Assembly: GCA_013388565.1 (NCBI GenBank)
Contig: JACAEZ010000103.1
Span: 1-17,141, forward strand
Source: Campylobacterales bacterium
Lineage (GTDB): Bacteria > Campylobacterota > Campylobacteria > Campylobacterales > JACAEZ01
Direction of reading: 5' to 3'
DNA length: 17,141 bases
The notes below the pieces were generated by a model. That model did not search any database. It was not told the origin of the DNA and saw only the letters and a program-made list of their open reading frames with translations. Position 1 is the stretch's first letter, and each line of letters begins with the position of its first letter. Position numbers and translations under genes: made by a program. Shown in pieces: positions 1 through 7,902 of the stretch.

Positions 1-1
1 G

Positions 2-352
2 AACCAAGTTGCTAATGCTATTGGAACTATAGACCAAGGCACACAACAAAATGCCGCAACAAGTGAAGAGGCAGCCGCAGCAGCCGAAGAGCTAAATGCA
101 CAAGCTATGTCAATGCTTGCAAGTGTTGAAGAGATTGCAAAAGTTGTAGGACTTACACTAAATACAAATGCAAATAATAGACTTACTAATAAATCAAATA
201 GTGCAAAGATGATTCATAAAGTACAACCAGCAAAACATATAGATTTGCATCTTAATCGCTCTCCTAAAAAAAGTATAGCTAGAGTTGATAATAAATCTAA
301 AGGTGGAGATGATGTATTTCCATTAGATGAACATGATTTAAAAGAGTTTTAA
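2..352 (+). CDS. Methyl-accepting chemotaxis protein, C-terminal fragment
   Basis: The frame is open from base 2, so the gene begins upstream of the window; the Met at 107 is internal. The visible 116 residues open with the end of the MCP cytoplasmic signalling coiled coil. It is recognisable from the segment IGTIDQGTQQNAATSEE, followed by an Ala/Glu-rich stretch and EELNAQA, a typical methylation-helix pattern. After this comes a Lys/Asn-rich, probably unstructured linker of about 60 residues ending in DEHDLKEF, an acidic-aromatic tail common at MCP C-termini. MCPs pass ligand or redox signals to CheA through CheW. The sensing part lies outside the window, so the stimulus is unknown. The gene is followed by a hairpin and then ygiQ on the same strand. 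The family call is firm; nothing can be said about the ligand. Confidence 0.9.
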   Translation, partial: NQVANAIGTIDQGTQQNAATSEEAAAAAEELNAQAMSMLASVEEIAKVVGLTLNTNANNRLTNKSNSAKMIHKVQPAKHIDLHLNRSPKKSIARVDNKSKGGDDVFPLDEHDLKEF

Positions 353-361
353 AAAATTTGA

Positions 362-389
362 TTATTAGTCCATATTTTTGGACTAATAA
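362..389 (+). terminator. Perfect 10-bp hairpin after the chemotaxis gene
   Basis: TTATTAGTCC at 362-371 is the exact reverse complement of GGACTAATAA at 380-389, with an 8-base AT loop. It starts 9 bases after the chemotaxis receptor stop codon. The plus-strand sequence after the stem is only moderately T-rich, so efficient intrinsic termination is not certain. The stem is long and perfect for such a short gap, and its position fits a terminator. Confidence 0.55.
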
Positions 390-414
390 CTCATATTAAT
401 TCTTCAAAAGGCTT

Positions 415-2130
415 ATGAATTTGTTTTTACCAACTACAAAAGAAGAACTTCAAAAATTAAACTGGACAAAATTAGATGTTATTTTAGTAACAGGCGATAC
501 TTATATTGACTCTCCATATATTGGAGTGGCGATTGTTGGTAAAATGCTTTTAAATGCTGGATTTAAAGTTGGAATTATTGCTCAACCTGATATTAATAGT
601 GAAGTTGATATTACAAGACTAGGTGAGCCTTCACTTTTTTGGGGAGTTAGTGGTGGGAGTGTTGATTCGATGGTTGCAAACTACACAGCTGTTAATAAAA
701 AGCGAAAAAGTGATGATTTTACACCAACAGGAATAAACAACAAACGACCAGATAGAGCAATTATAGCTTATTCTAATTTGATTAGAAAATATTTTAAAAA
801 TACAGCTCCAATTGTTTTAGGTGGAATAGAAGCAAGTCTTAGACGAATATCTCATTATGATTTTTGGTCAAATAGCATTCGAAAGCCACTAATTTTTGAT
901 GCAAAAGCTGATATTTTATTTTATGGTTTGGCAGAAAATAATTTAATAGAGTTGGCAAATAAACTTAAAAATGGTGAAGATTTTAGAGATGTTAGAGGAG
1001 TTTGCTACATTTCAAAAGAAAAAAATGAAGAGTTTTTAGATTTGCCATCATTTGAAGAGTGTAAAAGCGATAAACAAAAATATATTGACTCTTATAATAT
1101 CTTTTATAAAAATAATGACCCACTAACTGCAAAAGGGTTAAATCAACAAATTGATAGTAGATTTCTAATCCAAAATCCACCAGCATTTTACAATTTTGAT
1201 AAAAATTTAGACAAAATTTATGATTTGGAGTATGAAAGAGATGTTCATCCATACTATAAAAAATTTGGAGATGTTAAAGCAGTTGAGACTATAAGATTTT
1301 CAATTACAACACATGTGGGTTGCTATGGTGAGTGCAACTTTTGTGCAATTGCACTTCATCAAGGCAGAACTATTAGAAGTCGAACAGAAACATCTATCAT
1401 GAATGAGGCAAAAAAGATTATCTCTTTAAAAGATTTTAAAGGGTATATCTTAGATGTCGGTGGGGCGACTGCAAACATGTATGGTTTTGAATGCGATAAA
1501 AAGCTAAAAAGTGGAGTGTGTGAAGAGAAAAAATGTGTCGGTATCTCTCTTTGCAAAGCACTGAAACCAAATCATGAGAGACAAATAAAACTACTAAAAG
1601 AGTTAAGAACTCTTAATGGTGTTAAAAAAGTGTTTGTAAATTCTGGAATTAGATATGATTTGATAAATGAAGATAAAACCTTTGGAGATGAGTATTTAGA
1701 AGAGATAGTAAAACATCACATTTCAGGGCAGATGAAAATCGCTCCAGAGCATACCGATGATACAGTTTTGGCTCTCATGAACAAACCATCAAAAAAAGTA
1801 TTGATAGAATTTAAAACAAAATTTGACAATCTAAATAAAAAGTTCAATAAAAAGCAATTTTTAACATACTATTTTATAGCAGCACACCCAGGGTGTAGCG
1901 AAAAAGAGATGAAAAATTTAAAAGAGTTTGCAACACAAGAATTAAAAATAACTCCCGAGCAAACTCAAATTTTCACTCCAACACCATCAACATACTCTAC
2001 TTTAATGTACTACACAAAAACTGACCCGTTTACCAAAAAAGCGATATTTGTTGAGAGTGATTTAAATAAAAAAGAGAAGCAAAAAGAGATTTTATTAACA
2101 AAAACTCAACAAAAAAATTTCAAAAAGTAG
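415..2130 (+). CDS. ygiQ: YgiQ family (UPF0313) radical SAM protein
   Basis: This 571-residue protein matches the YgiQ/UPF0313 family. The N-terminus has FLPTTKEEL and VTGDTYIDSP, equivalent to the family FLPMxxEE and VTGDxYxDHP motifs. The radical SAM cluster motif is CxxxCxxC at Cys303, Cys307 and Cys310, followed by the family-specific CAIALHQGR. A later cysteine group (Cys369, Cys374, Cys380) and the segments GIRYDL, KIAPEHT and YFIAAHPGC are also typical. Radical SAM enzymes bind a 4Fe-4S cluster and cleave S-adenosylmethionine; the substrate of YgiQ is not securely known. It is shorter than the roughly 740-residue E. coli protein, mainly at the C-terminus, which lacks a basic disordered extension. 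An AAAAGG ribosome site lies very close to the ATG (about 3 nt). The stop codon abuts that of the opposing methyltransferase gene. Confidence 0.93.
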   Translation: MNLFLPTTKEELQKLNWTKLDVILVTGDTYIDSPYIGVAIVGKMLLNAGFKVGIIAQPDINSEVDITRLGEPSLFWGVSGGSVDSMVANYTAVNKKRKSDDFTPTGINNKRPDRAIIAYSNLIRKYFKNTAPIVLGGIEASLRRISHYDFWSNSIRKPLIFDAKADILFYGLAENNLIELANKLKNGEDFRDVRGVCYISKEKNEEFLDLPSFEECKSDKQKYIDSYNIFYKNNDPLTAKGLNQQIDSRFLIQNPPAFYNFDKNLDKIYDLEYERDVHPYYKKFGDVKAVETIRFSITTHVGCYGECNFCAIALHQGRTIRSRTETSIMNEAKKIISLKDFKGYILDVGGATANMYGFECDKKLKSGVCEEKKCVGISLCKALKPNHERQIKLLKELRTLNGVKKVFVNSGIRYDLINEDKTFGDEYLEEIVKHHISGQMKIAPEHTDDTVLALMNKPSKKVLIEFKTKFDNLNKKFNKKQFLTYYFIAAHPGCSEKEMKNLKEFATQELKITPEQTQIFTPTPSTYSTLMYYTKTDPFTKKAIFVESDLNKKEKQKEILLTKTQQKNFKK

Positions 2131-2709
2131 TTATTTAAACATGGCAATTGTAAAATCATGTTTTATATAGCCTTCGATATACTCTATTTTTTTTGTAAAT
2201 TGCTTACAAAATGAGGCTATTTTATGAGGCTCTTGATAGTTAAAATGGTGGCTTGTATATTTATTATTTTTCTTAAGTAGATTAAATATAAACCCTTTTT
2301 TGGAGTGATTAAAACATTTTTCTATAAATTGATATGTTTCATCTTCCAAAAGTAGATTTAAAGAACCACTTGCTACAAAAAAATCTGCCTCCAGCAACCT
2401 GTTTTCTAAAATATTTAGATACAAAAATTTTGAGCCATATCTGCTTTTTGCTATATTTATAAAATCTAATTGTTTGTCAATTCCAATATAGTTGCACAAA
2501 AAATCTTTACTGTTTAAAAATTGGTAAAAATCTCCAAATCCACACCCAGCATCAACTATAGATATATTAGAAAATTTTTCCAAAAATGAGTAGATTATTT
2601 CAAATCTAATTTGCTGATTTTGTTCGCTACTCCAGCCGACACCTTTTGCATTTGCTCCAAACTCTAATAGATTGTTTTCATAAAATTTAAAACAGTCAAT
2701 TCTTGGCAT
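2131..2709 (-). CDS. Class I SAM-dependent methyltransferase
   Basis: The protein has 192 residues. The SAM-binding motif I is clear as VDAGCGFGD (residues 52-60), followed by an acidic strand end GID at 76-78 that should contact the SAM ribose. This is the Rossmann methyltransferase fold (Methyltransf_25/31-like). The substrate cannot be told: there is no NPPY motif of N6-adenine or glutamine methylases, and no RNA-binding domain. The C-terminal half (ASGSLNLLLED, then NLLKKNNKYTSHHFNY) resembles small uncharacterised methyltransferases found in this phylum. The gene is last in the minus-strand block. Its ATG lies 1 nt after the stop of the ATPase gene, so the two are probably translationally coupled. 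Its stop codon touches that of ygiQ. The fold is certain; the function is unknown. Confidence 0.88.
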   Translation of the reverse strand: MPRIDCFKFYENNLLEFGANAKGVGWSSEQNQQIRFEIIYSFLEKFSNISIVDAGCGFGDFYQFLNSKDFLCNYIGIDKQLDFINIAKSRYGSKFLYLNILENRLLEADFFVASGSLNLLLEDETYQFIEKCFNHSKKGFIFNLLKKNNKYTSHHFNYQEPHKIASFCKQFTKKIEYIEGYIKHDFTIAMFK

Positions 2710-2710
2710 T

Positions 2711-3775
2711 TTAATCTTCTAATGCCCAAAAATAAAAAGGTTCTGCTTCAATAGATAGTTGTTTATATGTAAAATTTTCTTCATATCCAGCTGTTATAAT
2801 TTTGATATATTTTATATTAAACTCTTTAATATCATCAAATGTTTTATCAATTTTAGTTTCTATTTGATTTTTTGTAACAAATGGCATAACAAAATATATA
2901 ATGTTATTGCTTTGTATATAAAAATCACAAAATTCTAAATAGTATATTTCATTGTATCTCTTTTTTAACTCTAAAAATATCATGTTTTCAAATATTTTTA
3001 CAAAGTTTTTTTTATTTGTTATTGATTGTTGTATTGCAAAATCGTAAATATATATCTTTTTAGGAGATTTTGGATGATTATATTTTTCTACAAAAAAGAG
3101 TATCTCTTCATCTTCATAATCTTTTATATATTTGTATAAAAAATCTTTTGATATTTTTATTGATTTTTTGAGTATATTAAAAAGTTGGAAACTTGAATAT
3201 TTATAACCAATAGAGTTAATTAACAGTTTCAAAATATCACTTTTTAATGGATTGTTTGAAATTAGTGTTATCAGTTCTCTCCATCTTTCATACTTTTTAA
3301 ATTCATTAATGGTTGTAATTTCTGGCAAAGTTCCATCTTTTATAAAGTTATTAAACAAGTGTGTGATTGTTTGATTTTTTTGAGAAAATGAGATAAATTC
3401 TTCAAAATCAAGAGGTTTTATGTTTATATATTCAAATCCTTGCAACTCAACTTTTGTATTTGAAATTAAGATAATATTTTTAATGCTTGGAAGTTTAAAC
3501 TCTTGTTTGTAGTTGTCTATTATTAAAAGTATAATTTTATTTTTTTGAATAAACTCTGTAAGTTCTAAAAAGTCAACATTATAAATCTCTAAATCAATAT
3601 ATAAAAAACTATTTTTATCATAATCACACAATTTTGAAAAAGCAAAGTATGTTTTACCGCTTTTTTTAGCTCCATGAATAAATGTACGGTTTGAATTTAG
3701 TTGATATTTTCTATCATGAATAGATAGTTTTTTTATATTTGAATTTTGAGAAAATAGAAACTCTAAATCACTCAT
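2711..3775 (-). CDS. AAA_14/DUF4143-like P-loop ATPase, role unknown
   Basis: This 354-residue protein resembles the AAA_14 plus DUF4143 ATPases. It has a Walker A motif GAKKSGKT (residues 35-42), a Walker B-like strand ending IILLIIDN with Asp87, a sensor-1-like strand IILISNT (101-107), and GTLPEI (148-153), the counterpart of the family's GGFPE motif. The C-terminal half has the DUF4143-type pattern YIYDFAIQQS followed by FENMIFLELKKRYNEIYYLE, a region related to nuclease-like folds in some members, though I see no complete nuclease active site. Members are widespread and poorly understood. The start codon overlaps the end of the upstream kinase gene by 8 nt, and the methyltransferase follows after 1 nt, so it is probably co-expressed with both. 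It is a weak candidate for a kinase-linked ATPase; no function is assigned. Confidence 0.75.
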   Translation of the reverse strand: MSDLEFLFSQNSNIKKLSIHDRKYQLNSNRTFIHGAKKSGKTYFAFSKLCDYDKNSFLYIDLEIYNVDFLELTEFIQKNKIILLIIDNYKQEFKLPSIKNIILISNTKVELQGFEYINIKPLDFEEFISFSQKNQTITHLFNNFIKDGTLPEITTINEFKKYERWRELITLISNNPLKSDILKLLINSIGYKYSSFQLFNILKKSIKISKDFLYKYIKDYEDEEILFFVEKYNHPKSPKKIYIYDFAIQQSITNKKNFVKIFENMIFLELKKRYNEIYYLEFCDFYIQSNNIIYFVMPFVTKNQIETKIDKTFDDIKEFNIKYIKIITAGYEENFTYKQLSIEAEPFYFWALED

Positions 3776-5648
3776 TATTTTTTAATTTAATATTAAAACA
3801 AGCACCATCATTTTTATTTTGAGCATTTATTGTCCCTTCAAAACTATGTTCTATTATAGTTTTTGTGAGATATAACCCAATGCCTGTTCCTTTTTCACCT
3901 TTTGTTGTAAAGTTTTGTTCGAAAATTTTCTCTAATATATCATCTTTTATGCCACCACCATTGTCACAAAATGAGATGTTTATAGTATTGTCATTATAAT
4001 CTTTTGAGATGTGTATAGATATTTTTCCGTCTTCTATATTTTTTGAGATTATTGCATCTTTTGCATTATTTATAAGATTTAAAACTACTTGTTTAAACTC
4101 ATTTTCATATCCAAAGACTATACAATTATCAAATGTATCATCAATAATATCTACTTTAATATCTGCTTTTTTAATTTGAAAATCTAGTAAAGATACCATA
4201 GAGTTTATAGCTTTTTTAACATTGAAATGTTTTTTATACTTATTTGGACTAAAAAAGTTTTTAAAATCGTCTATTGTTTGGTTCATGAAGCTTACTTGTT
4301 TTAACACTTTATCACTAGCTTCTGCAATATCATCTTTTAAATTTTCAGATTCATCTGCAAACTCTTCTAAATTTTGCATAATCATGGAGATTGATGTAAT
4401 TGGTTGTCTCCATTGATGAATGATTGCATTTATCATCTCTCCCATTGCTGCTAATTTTGATTGTCTAAGCAATAGGTCATATTGTTCAAGTCTCTTTTGA
4501 ACCTCTTCTTTTACAATATCTTGAAGTTTGTGATTTAAATACTCTATATGTTTTTTATCATTTATATCTTGCCTAATTGATACATAACCTATAAGATTGT
4601 TATTTATATCATAATCTGGAAATACAGTAGCAACAACCCAATAGCTTGTTCCATCTTTTCTCAAATTTTTAACTTCACCAACCCACATTTTTTCACTTTT
4701 GATTGTCTCCCACATATCCTTAAATGTCTCTTTTGGCATATCAGGATGTCTTACTATATTATGTGGTTTACCGATTAATTCATCTATGTCATATCCAGAT
4801 ATTGCACAAAATGCACGACTAGCATAGGTTATCATTCCTCTTGTATCTGTTTTAGAGACAATTATATGCTCATTTACAATTTTTACATATTGCTTAACCT
4901 CTTTAAGTAAATCAACTAATTCTAAAGCTCTATTTATTCTTATATTAAACTCATCTTTTGAAAAAGGTTTTGCAATAAAATCATCAGCACCATATTTTAA
5001 AAATTTAGAGACAATATTTTGTGTATCTCTTGATGTTATTGCAATAAGTGTTAAATCATCTTTTTTATATATTTTTCTAATCTCTTTTACTAAATCCAAA
5101 CCATTCATACCAGGCATATTATAATCTACAAATACAATATCATAATTTCCATTTTGAACAATCATCTTTAAAGCATCATTACCATTATCGGTTTCGACAA
5201 CAGTAAATAGTAAATTTTTTAGATATTTATTAATAATTTTTCTTGATACTGAAGAGTCATCTACAATCAATGCCTTTTTTGAGCGATTTGAGTAAATTCT
5301 TTCGATAGAGTTTATTATCAAATATCTATCATCATCATTTAAATAGATGATAAAATCAACAATATCTTTTATCTCTATTCTATCTTTTAAATCATCATTA
5401 AACTCTTTTGATGTAACTATTGTGGCTATATGATTGCTGATTAAAAAATCTACAAACGGTTCATGCTCTTCATGAATAGAGTCTATATCATAAATAGCAC
5501 AAAAAAATTGCTTGTTTGCTAATAGTAAATTTTTTATCTGCTCTTTATTTGATACAAATGAAGGTTTGTAATTTTTAAGTAGTAGTTGAAACTCTAAAAA
5601 CTCTCCTAACTCTTTATTTTCCGAAATTATTAATATATTTTTGTTCAT
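3768..5648 (-). CDS. Histidine kinase with degenerate receiver, receiver and Aer-like PAS
   Basis: This 626-residue protein has domains in the order pseudo-receiver, receiver, PAS, HisKA, HATPase_c. Residues 1-115 look like a receiver fold without the conserved lysine. Residues 125-245 form a complete receiver: Asp130/Asp131, phosphoacceptor Asp175 in FVDYNMPG, Thr205 and Lys227. The PAS at about 255-365 carries RHPDMP (300-305) and WVGEVKNLRKDG, the signature of Aer-type FAD-binding PAS domains, so redox or oxygen sensing is likely. The kinase core has His411 in the HQWRQP motif, the N box around Asn524-Asn528, DNGGGI at 562-567 and GTGIGLYL at 587-594. No transmembrane segment is seen, so it should be cytoplasmic. 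AAGGA at 5656-5660 precedes the ATG and overlaps the prfB stop; the gap to prfB is 11 nt. No separate output regulator is visible nearby. The architecture is clear; the signal and target are inferred or unknown. Confidence 0.93.
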   Translation of the reverse strand: MNKNILIISENKELGEFLEFQLLLKNYKPSFVSNKEQIKNLLLANKQFFCAIYDIDSIHEEHEPFVDFLISNHIATIVTSKEFNDDLKDRIEIKDIVDFIIYLNDDDRYLIINSIERIYSNRSKKALIVDDSSVSRKIINKYLKNLLFTVVETDNGNDALKMIVQNGNYDIVFVDYNMPGMNGLDLVKEIRKIYKKDDLTLIAITSRDTQNIVSKFLKYGADDFIAKPFSKDEFNIRINRALELVDLLKEVKQYVKIVNEHIIVSKTDTRGMITYASRAFCAISGYDIDELIGKPHNIVRHPDMPKETFKDMWETIKSEKMWVGEVKNLRKDGTSYWVVATVFPDYDINNNLIGYVSIRQDINDKKHIEYLNHKLQDIVKEEVQKRLEQYDLLLRQSKLAAMGEMINAIIHQWRQPITSISMIMQNLEEFADESENLKDDIAEASDKVLKQVSFMNQTIDDFKNFFSPNKYKKHFNVKKAINSMVSLLDFQIKKADIKVDIIDDTFDNCIVFGYENEFKQVVLNLINNAKDAIISKNIEDGKISIHISKDYNDNTINISFCDNGGGIKDDILEKIFEQNFTTKGEKGTGIGLYLTKTIIEHSFEGTINAQNKNDGACFNIKLKNNE

Positions 5649-5659
5649 GAAAGCTTCCT

Positions 5660-6754
5660 TTATGACGATTGACTAACTAAAACATCTTCAAGCATTTTAT
5701 CCAAATCACCATCTAAAATATCATTTACATTTGTGTAAGCTTTATTGCTTCTATTATCTTTTATTTGCAAATATGGGTGTAATACATAACTTCTAATTTG
5801 ATGTCCCCAACCAATCTCACTTTTTGGTTTATCTCCAGCGGCCGCTATTTTTTTCTCTAGTTCTAGCTCATAAAGTCTAGACCTAAGCATTTTAAAAGCG
5901 GTATCTCTATTTTTATGTTGGCTTCTATCATTTTGACATTGAACTACGATACCTGTTGGAATGTGTGTTATTCTGATAGCACTATCTGTTTTATTTACAT
6001 GTTGCCCACCAGCACCACTAGCTCTATAAGTATCAACTCTTATATCTTTTTCAACTATCTCAATATCGATATTATCATCAACTTCAGGACTTACCATGAC
6101 CGATGTAAAAGAGGTATGTCTTTTTGCATTTGCATCAAATGGCGAAATTCTAACAAGTCTATGAATACCATTTTCAACTTTCAAATAACCATAAGCATAA
6201 TCGCCTTTGATGATAAAACTCACATCTTTGATACCTGCCTCTTCACCATCTTGATAATCCAGCTCTTCGACTTTAAAACCTCGTCTTTCAGCCCATCTTA
6301 GGTACATTCTATACAAGATACTAGCCCAATCTTGCGACTCTGTTCCACCAGCTCCAGGGTGAATAGTCACGATTGCATTATTAATGTCATGTTCACCAGA
6401 TAACATAACAGATATTTCTGCTTTTTTGATATGCTCTTCTAAGCTTTCAGCTTCTAAAAATAGTAACTCTAATGTCTCTTTATCATCTTCAGCATTTGCA
6501 AGTTCAAATAAATCAACGGCATCATCAATTTTTTGTTTTGTGATTTTATATCTATTTAAAATTGAGGCAATTCGATTTTTCTCTTTTTGAATTTCACCAG
6601 CATTTTTTGCATCACTCCAAAAATTTGGGTCATTTTCCATCTCTTCAATCTCTTTGAGTCTCTCTTCAATCTCTTCAGGATTTATAATATTTTTTATATT
6701 TTCAACTTTTACAACTAATACTTTTAACAATTCTGAATATTCGTAACTATCCAA
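5660..6754 (-). CDS. prfB: Peptide chain release factor 2 (RF2)
   Basis: RF2 reads UGA and UAA stop codons in the ribosomal A site and triggers peptide release. The 364-residue protein is full length. The SPF stop-codon recognition motif is at 204-206. The GGQ catalytic motif is at 249-251 within [18 protein letters not shown], with Ala at the position that is Thr246 in E. coli K-12. The family segments [10 protein letters not shown] and [14 protein letters not shown] are present. The start is a TTG codon, supported by AAGGA 6 nt upstream and by correct length. Unlike many bacterial prfB genes, the frame is open from start to stop, so the usual +1 programmed frameshift is absent. The gene sits between two histidine kinase genes (16 nt from the upstream one, 11 nt to the next), an unusual context for prfB. 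Confidence 0.97.
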   Translation of the reverse strand: MDSYEYSELLKVLVVKVENIKNIINPEEIEERLKEIEEMENDPNFWSDAKNAGEIQKEKNRIASILNRYKITKQKIDDAVDLFELANAEDDKETLELLFLEAESLEEHIKKAEISVMLSGEHDINNAIVTIHPGAGGTESQDWASILYRMYLRWAERRGFKVEELDYQDGEEAGIKDVSFIIKGDYAYGYLKVENGIHRLVRISPFDANAKRHTSFTSVMVSPEVDDNIDIEIVEKDIRVDTYRASGAGGQHVNKTDSAIRITHIPTGIVVQCQNDRSQHKNRDTAFKMLRSRLYELELEKKIAAAGDKPKSEIGWGHQIRSYVLHPYLQIKDNRSNKAYTNVNDILDGDLDKMLEDVLVSQSS

Positions 6755-6760
6755 TTTATT

Positions 6761-6765
6761 TCCTT
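6761..6765 (-). promoter_or_regulatory. Ribosome binding site fixing the prfB TTG start
   Basis: On the minus strand AAGGA lies here, 6 nt before the TTG at 6754. No in-frame ATG gives a better full-length RF2, and this site supports TTG as the real start. Confidence 0.7.
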
Positions 6766-6770
6766 TTCTA

Positions 6771-7892
6771 TTATATTTTTAATGGGATAAGCAATGTAAA
6801 ACTAGTAGTGTTATCATCTGTGGTAATTGTTACAGCTCCTAAAAACTGTTTTTCTACTATATTTTTAACAAAATATAAACCAAGTCCTGTACCATTTAGG
6901 TTATTTTTTGTTGAGAAATATGGCTCAAATATTCTTTCTAAAACATTCTGTTCAATACCGCCACCATTATCTTTGATTGTTATTATAATATTTTTACTAT
7001 CCTTTGAAACCGATATTTTTATGTAAGGATTTTTTATCTCTTTTTGTTTTATAGCCTCTAATGAGTTTTGAATAATTGATGTGATTGCAAACATCAAATC
7101 ACCCTCAACACCATTAGCTATACAATCATCTTCCAAATCTAATATAAACTCTATATTGTTCTCTTTAATCTCTGAATTGTAAATAAAAAATATTTTTTCA
7201 ACTAATAAAGAGATATTTATAGATAATTTTTCCAAATTATTGGATAAAGATGTTTGAAATAGTGTTAATGTCTCTGAGAGTGATTGAAGTATTTCTGAAA
7301 TTTGTGTCAATGTTTGGTTTATATCTTCAGGAGATAGTTCAAACCCTTCAAAATGAAGTTTTATATTTTGTGTCAAAATAGAGATAATATTTAAAGGTTG
7401 TCGCCAATGGTGTGCTAGTGTTGAAATTATCTCATTTTTTGATGAAAGAATACTGTTTTTATATAGTAGCATCTCTTTTTCATGAAGTTCATGCTCATAT
7501 TTAAACTCTTTTGCCATTTTTTTTAACATCTCTGTTAATTTTTCTAACTTTATAGGTTTTGATAAAAATCCATCAACACCAATTTCTATAGATTTTAGTA
7601 AATATTGTTCGTCAGTATGTGCTGTTAAAACAATTATTCTAATATTTTTGTTATCTTTTTTTATCTCTTCAGCAAGTTCAAGACCACTTAAATAAGGCAT
7701 TCTAATATCAGTTACTACTATTTGAGGTTTATGCTCAATATAAGCTTCAATTCCCTCTTTACCATCTTTTGCAATGATTAGATTTGGAACTCTTTTTGAT
7801 AAAAATGTAGTAATACTATTTCTTATATAATCATCATCTTCAACATATAAAACAGTTAAATTATCAAATAAATTTGTATGTTCTCTAATCAT
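6771..7892 (-). CDS. Receiver-histidine kinase (inverse hybrid), no sensor domain
   Basis: The 373-residue protein begins with a receiver domain (about 10-125): Asp19-Asp21 acidic cluster, phosphoacceptor Asp62 in [12 protein letters not shown], Thr90 and Lys112. A short coiled linker (125-155) leads to HisKA with His161 in HHWRQP, then HATPase_c with Asn276 in the N box, DNGGG at 308-312, FSTK at 326-329 and GTGLGL at 334-339. There is no PAS, GAF or transmembrane segment, so input must come through phosphorylation of the N-terminal receiver or a protein partner. It shares the HxWRQP class with the second kinase in the block. The ATG follows the LysR gene stop by about 10 nt with only a weak ribosome site, which suggests translational coupling. 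prfB follows by 16 nt. The target is unknown. Confidence 0.93.
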   Translation of the reverse strand: MIREHTNLFDNLTVLYVEDDDYIRNSITTFLSKRVPNLIIAKDGKEGIEAYIEHKPQIVVTDIRMPYLSGLELAEEIKKDNKNIRIIVLTAHTDEQYLLKSIEIGVDGFLSKPIKLEKLTEMLKKMAKEFKYEHELHEKEMLLYKNSILSSKNEIISTLAHHWRQPLNIISILTQNIKLHFEGFELSPEDINQTLTQISEILQSLSETLTLFQTSLSNNLEKLSINISLLVEKIFFIYNSEIKENNIEFILDLEDDCIANGVEGDLMFAITSIIQNSLEAIKQKEIKNPYIKISVSKDSKNIIITIKDNGGGIEQNVLERIFEPYFSTKNNLNGTGLGLYFVKNIVEKQFLGAVTITTDDNTTSFTLLIPLKI

Positions 7893-7902
7893 GAATAAGA
7901 AA

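Noticed and set aside
107..352. A separate 81-residue small protein
   Set aside because: The frame is open upstream to base 2 and the sequence is the end of an MCP signalling domain.
5838..5845. GCGGCCGC (NotI site), unusually GC-rich for this DNA, possible cloning scar
   Set aside because: It lies inside the intact prfB frame and encodes part of AAAGDKP, a normal RF2 segment.
5915..6301. Plus-strand open frame of 128 codons opposite prfB
   Set aside because: It is antisense to conserved RF2 motifs, has low-complexity Ser/Ile/Thr composition, and matches no family.
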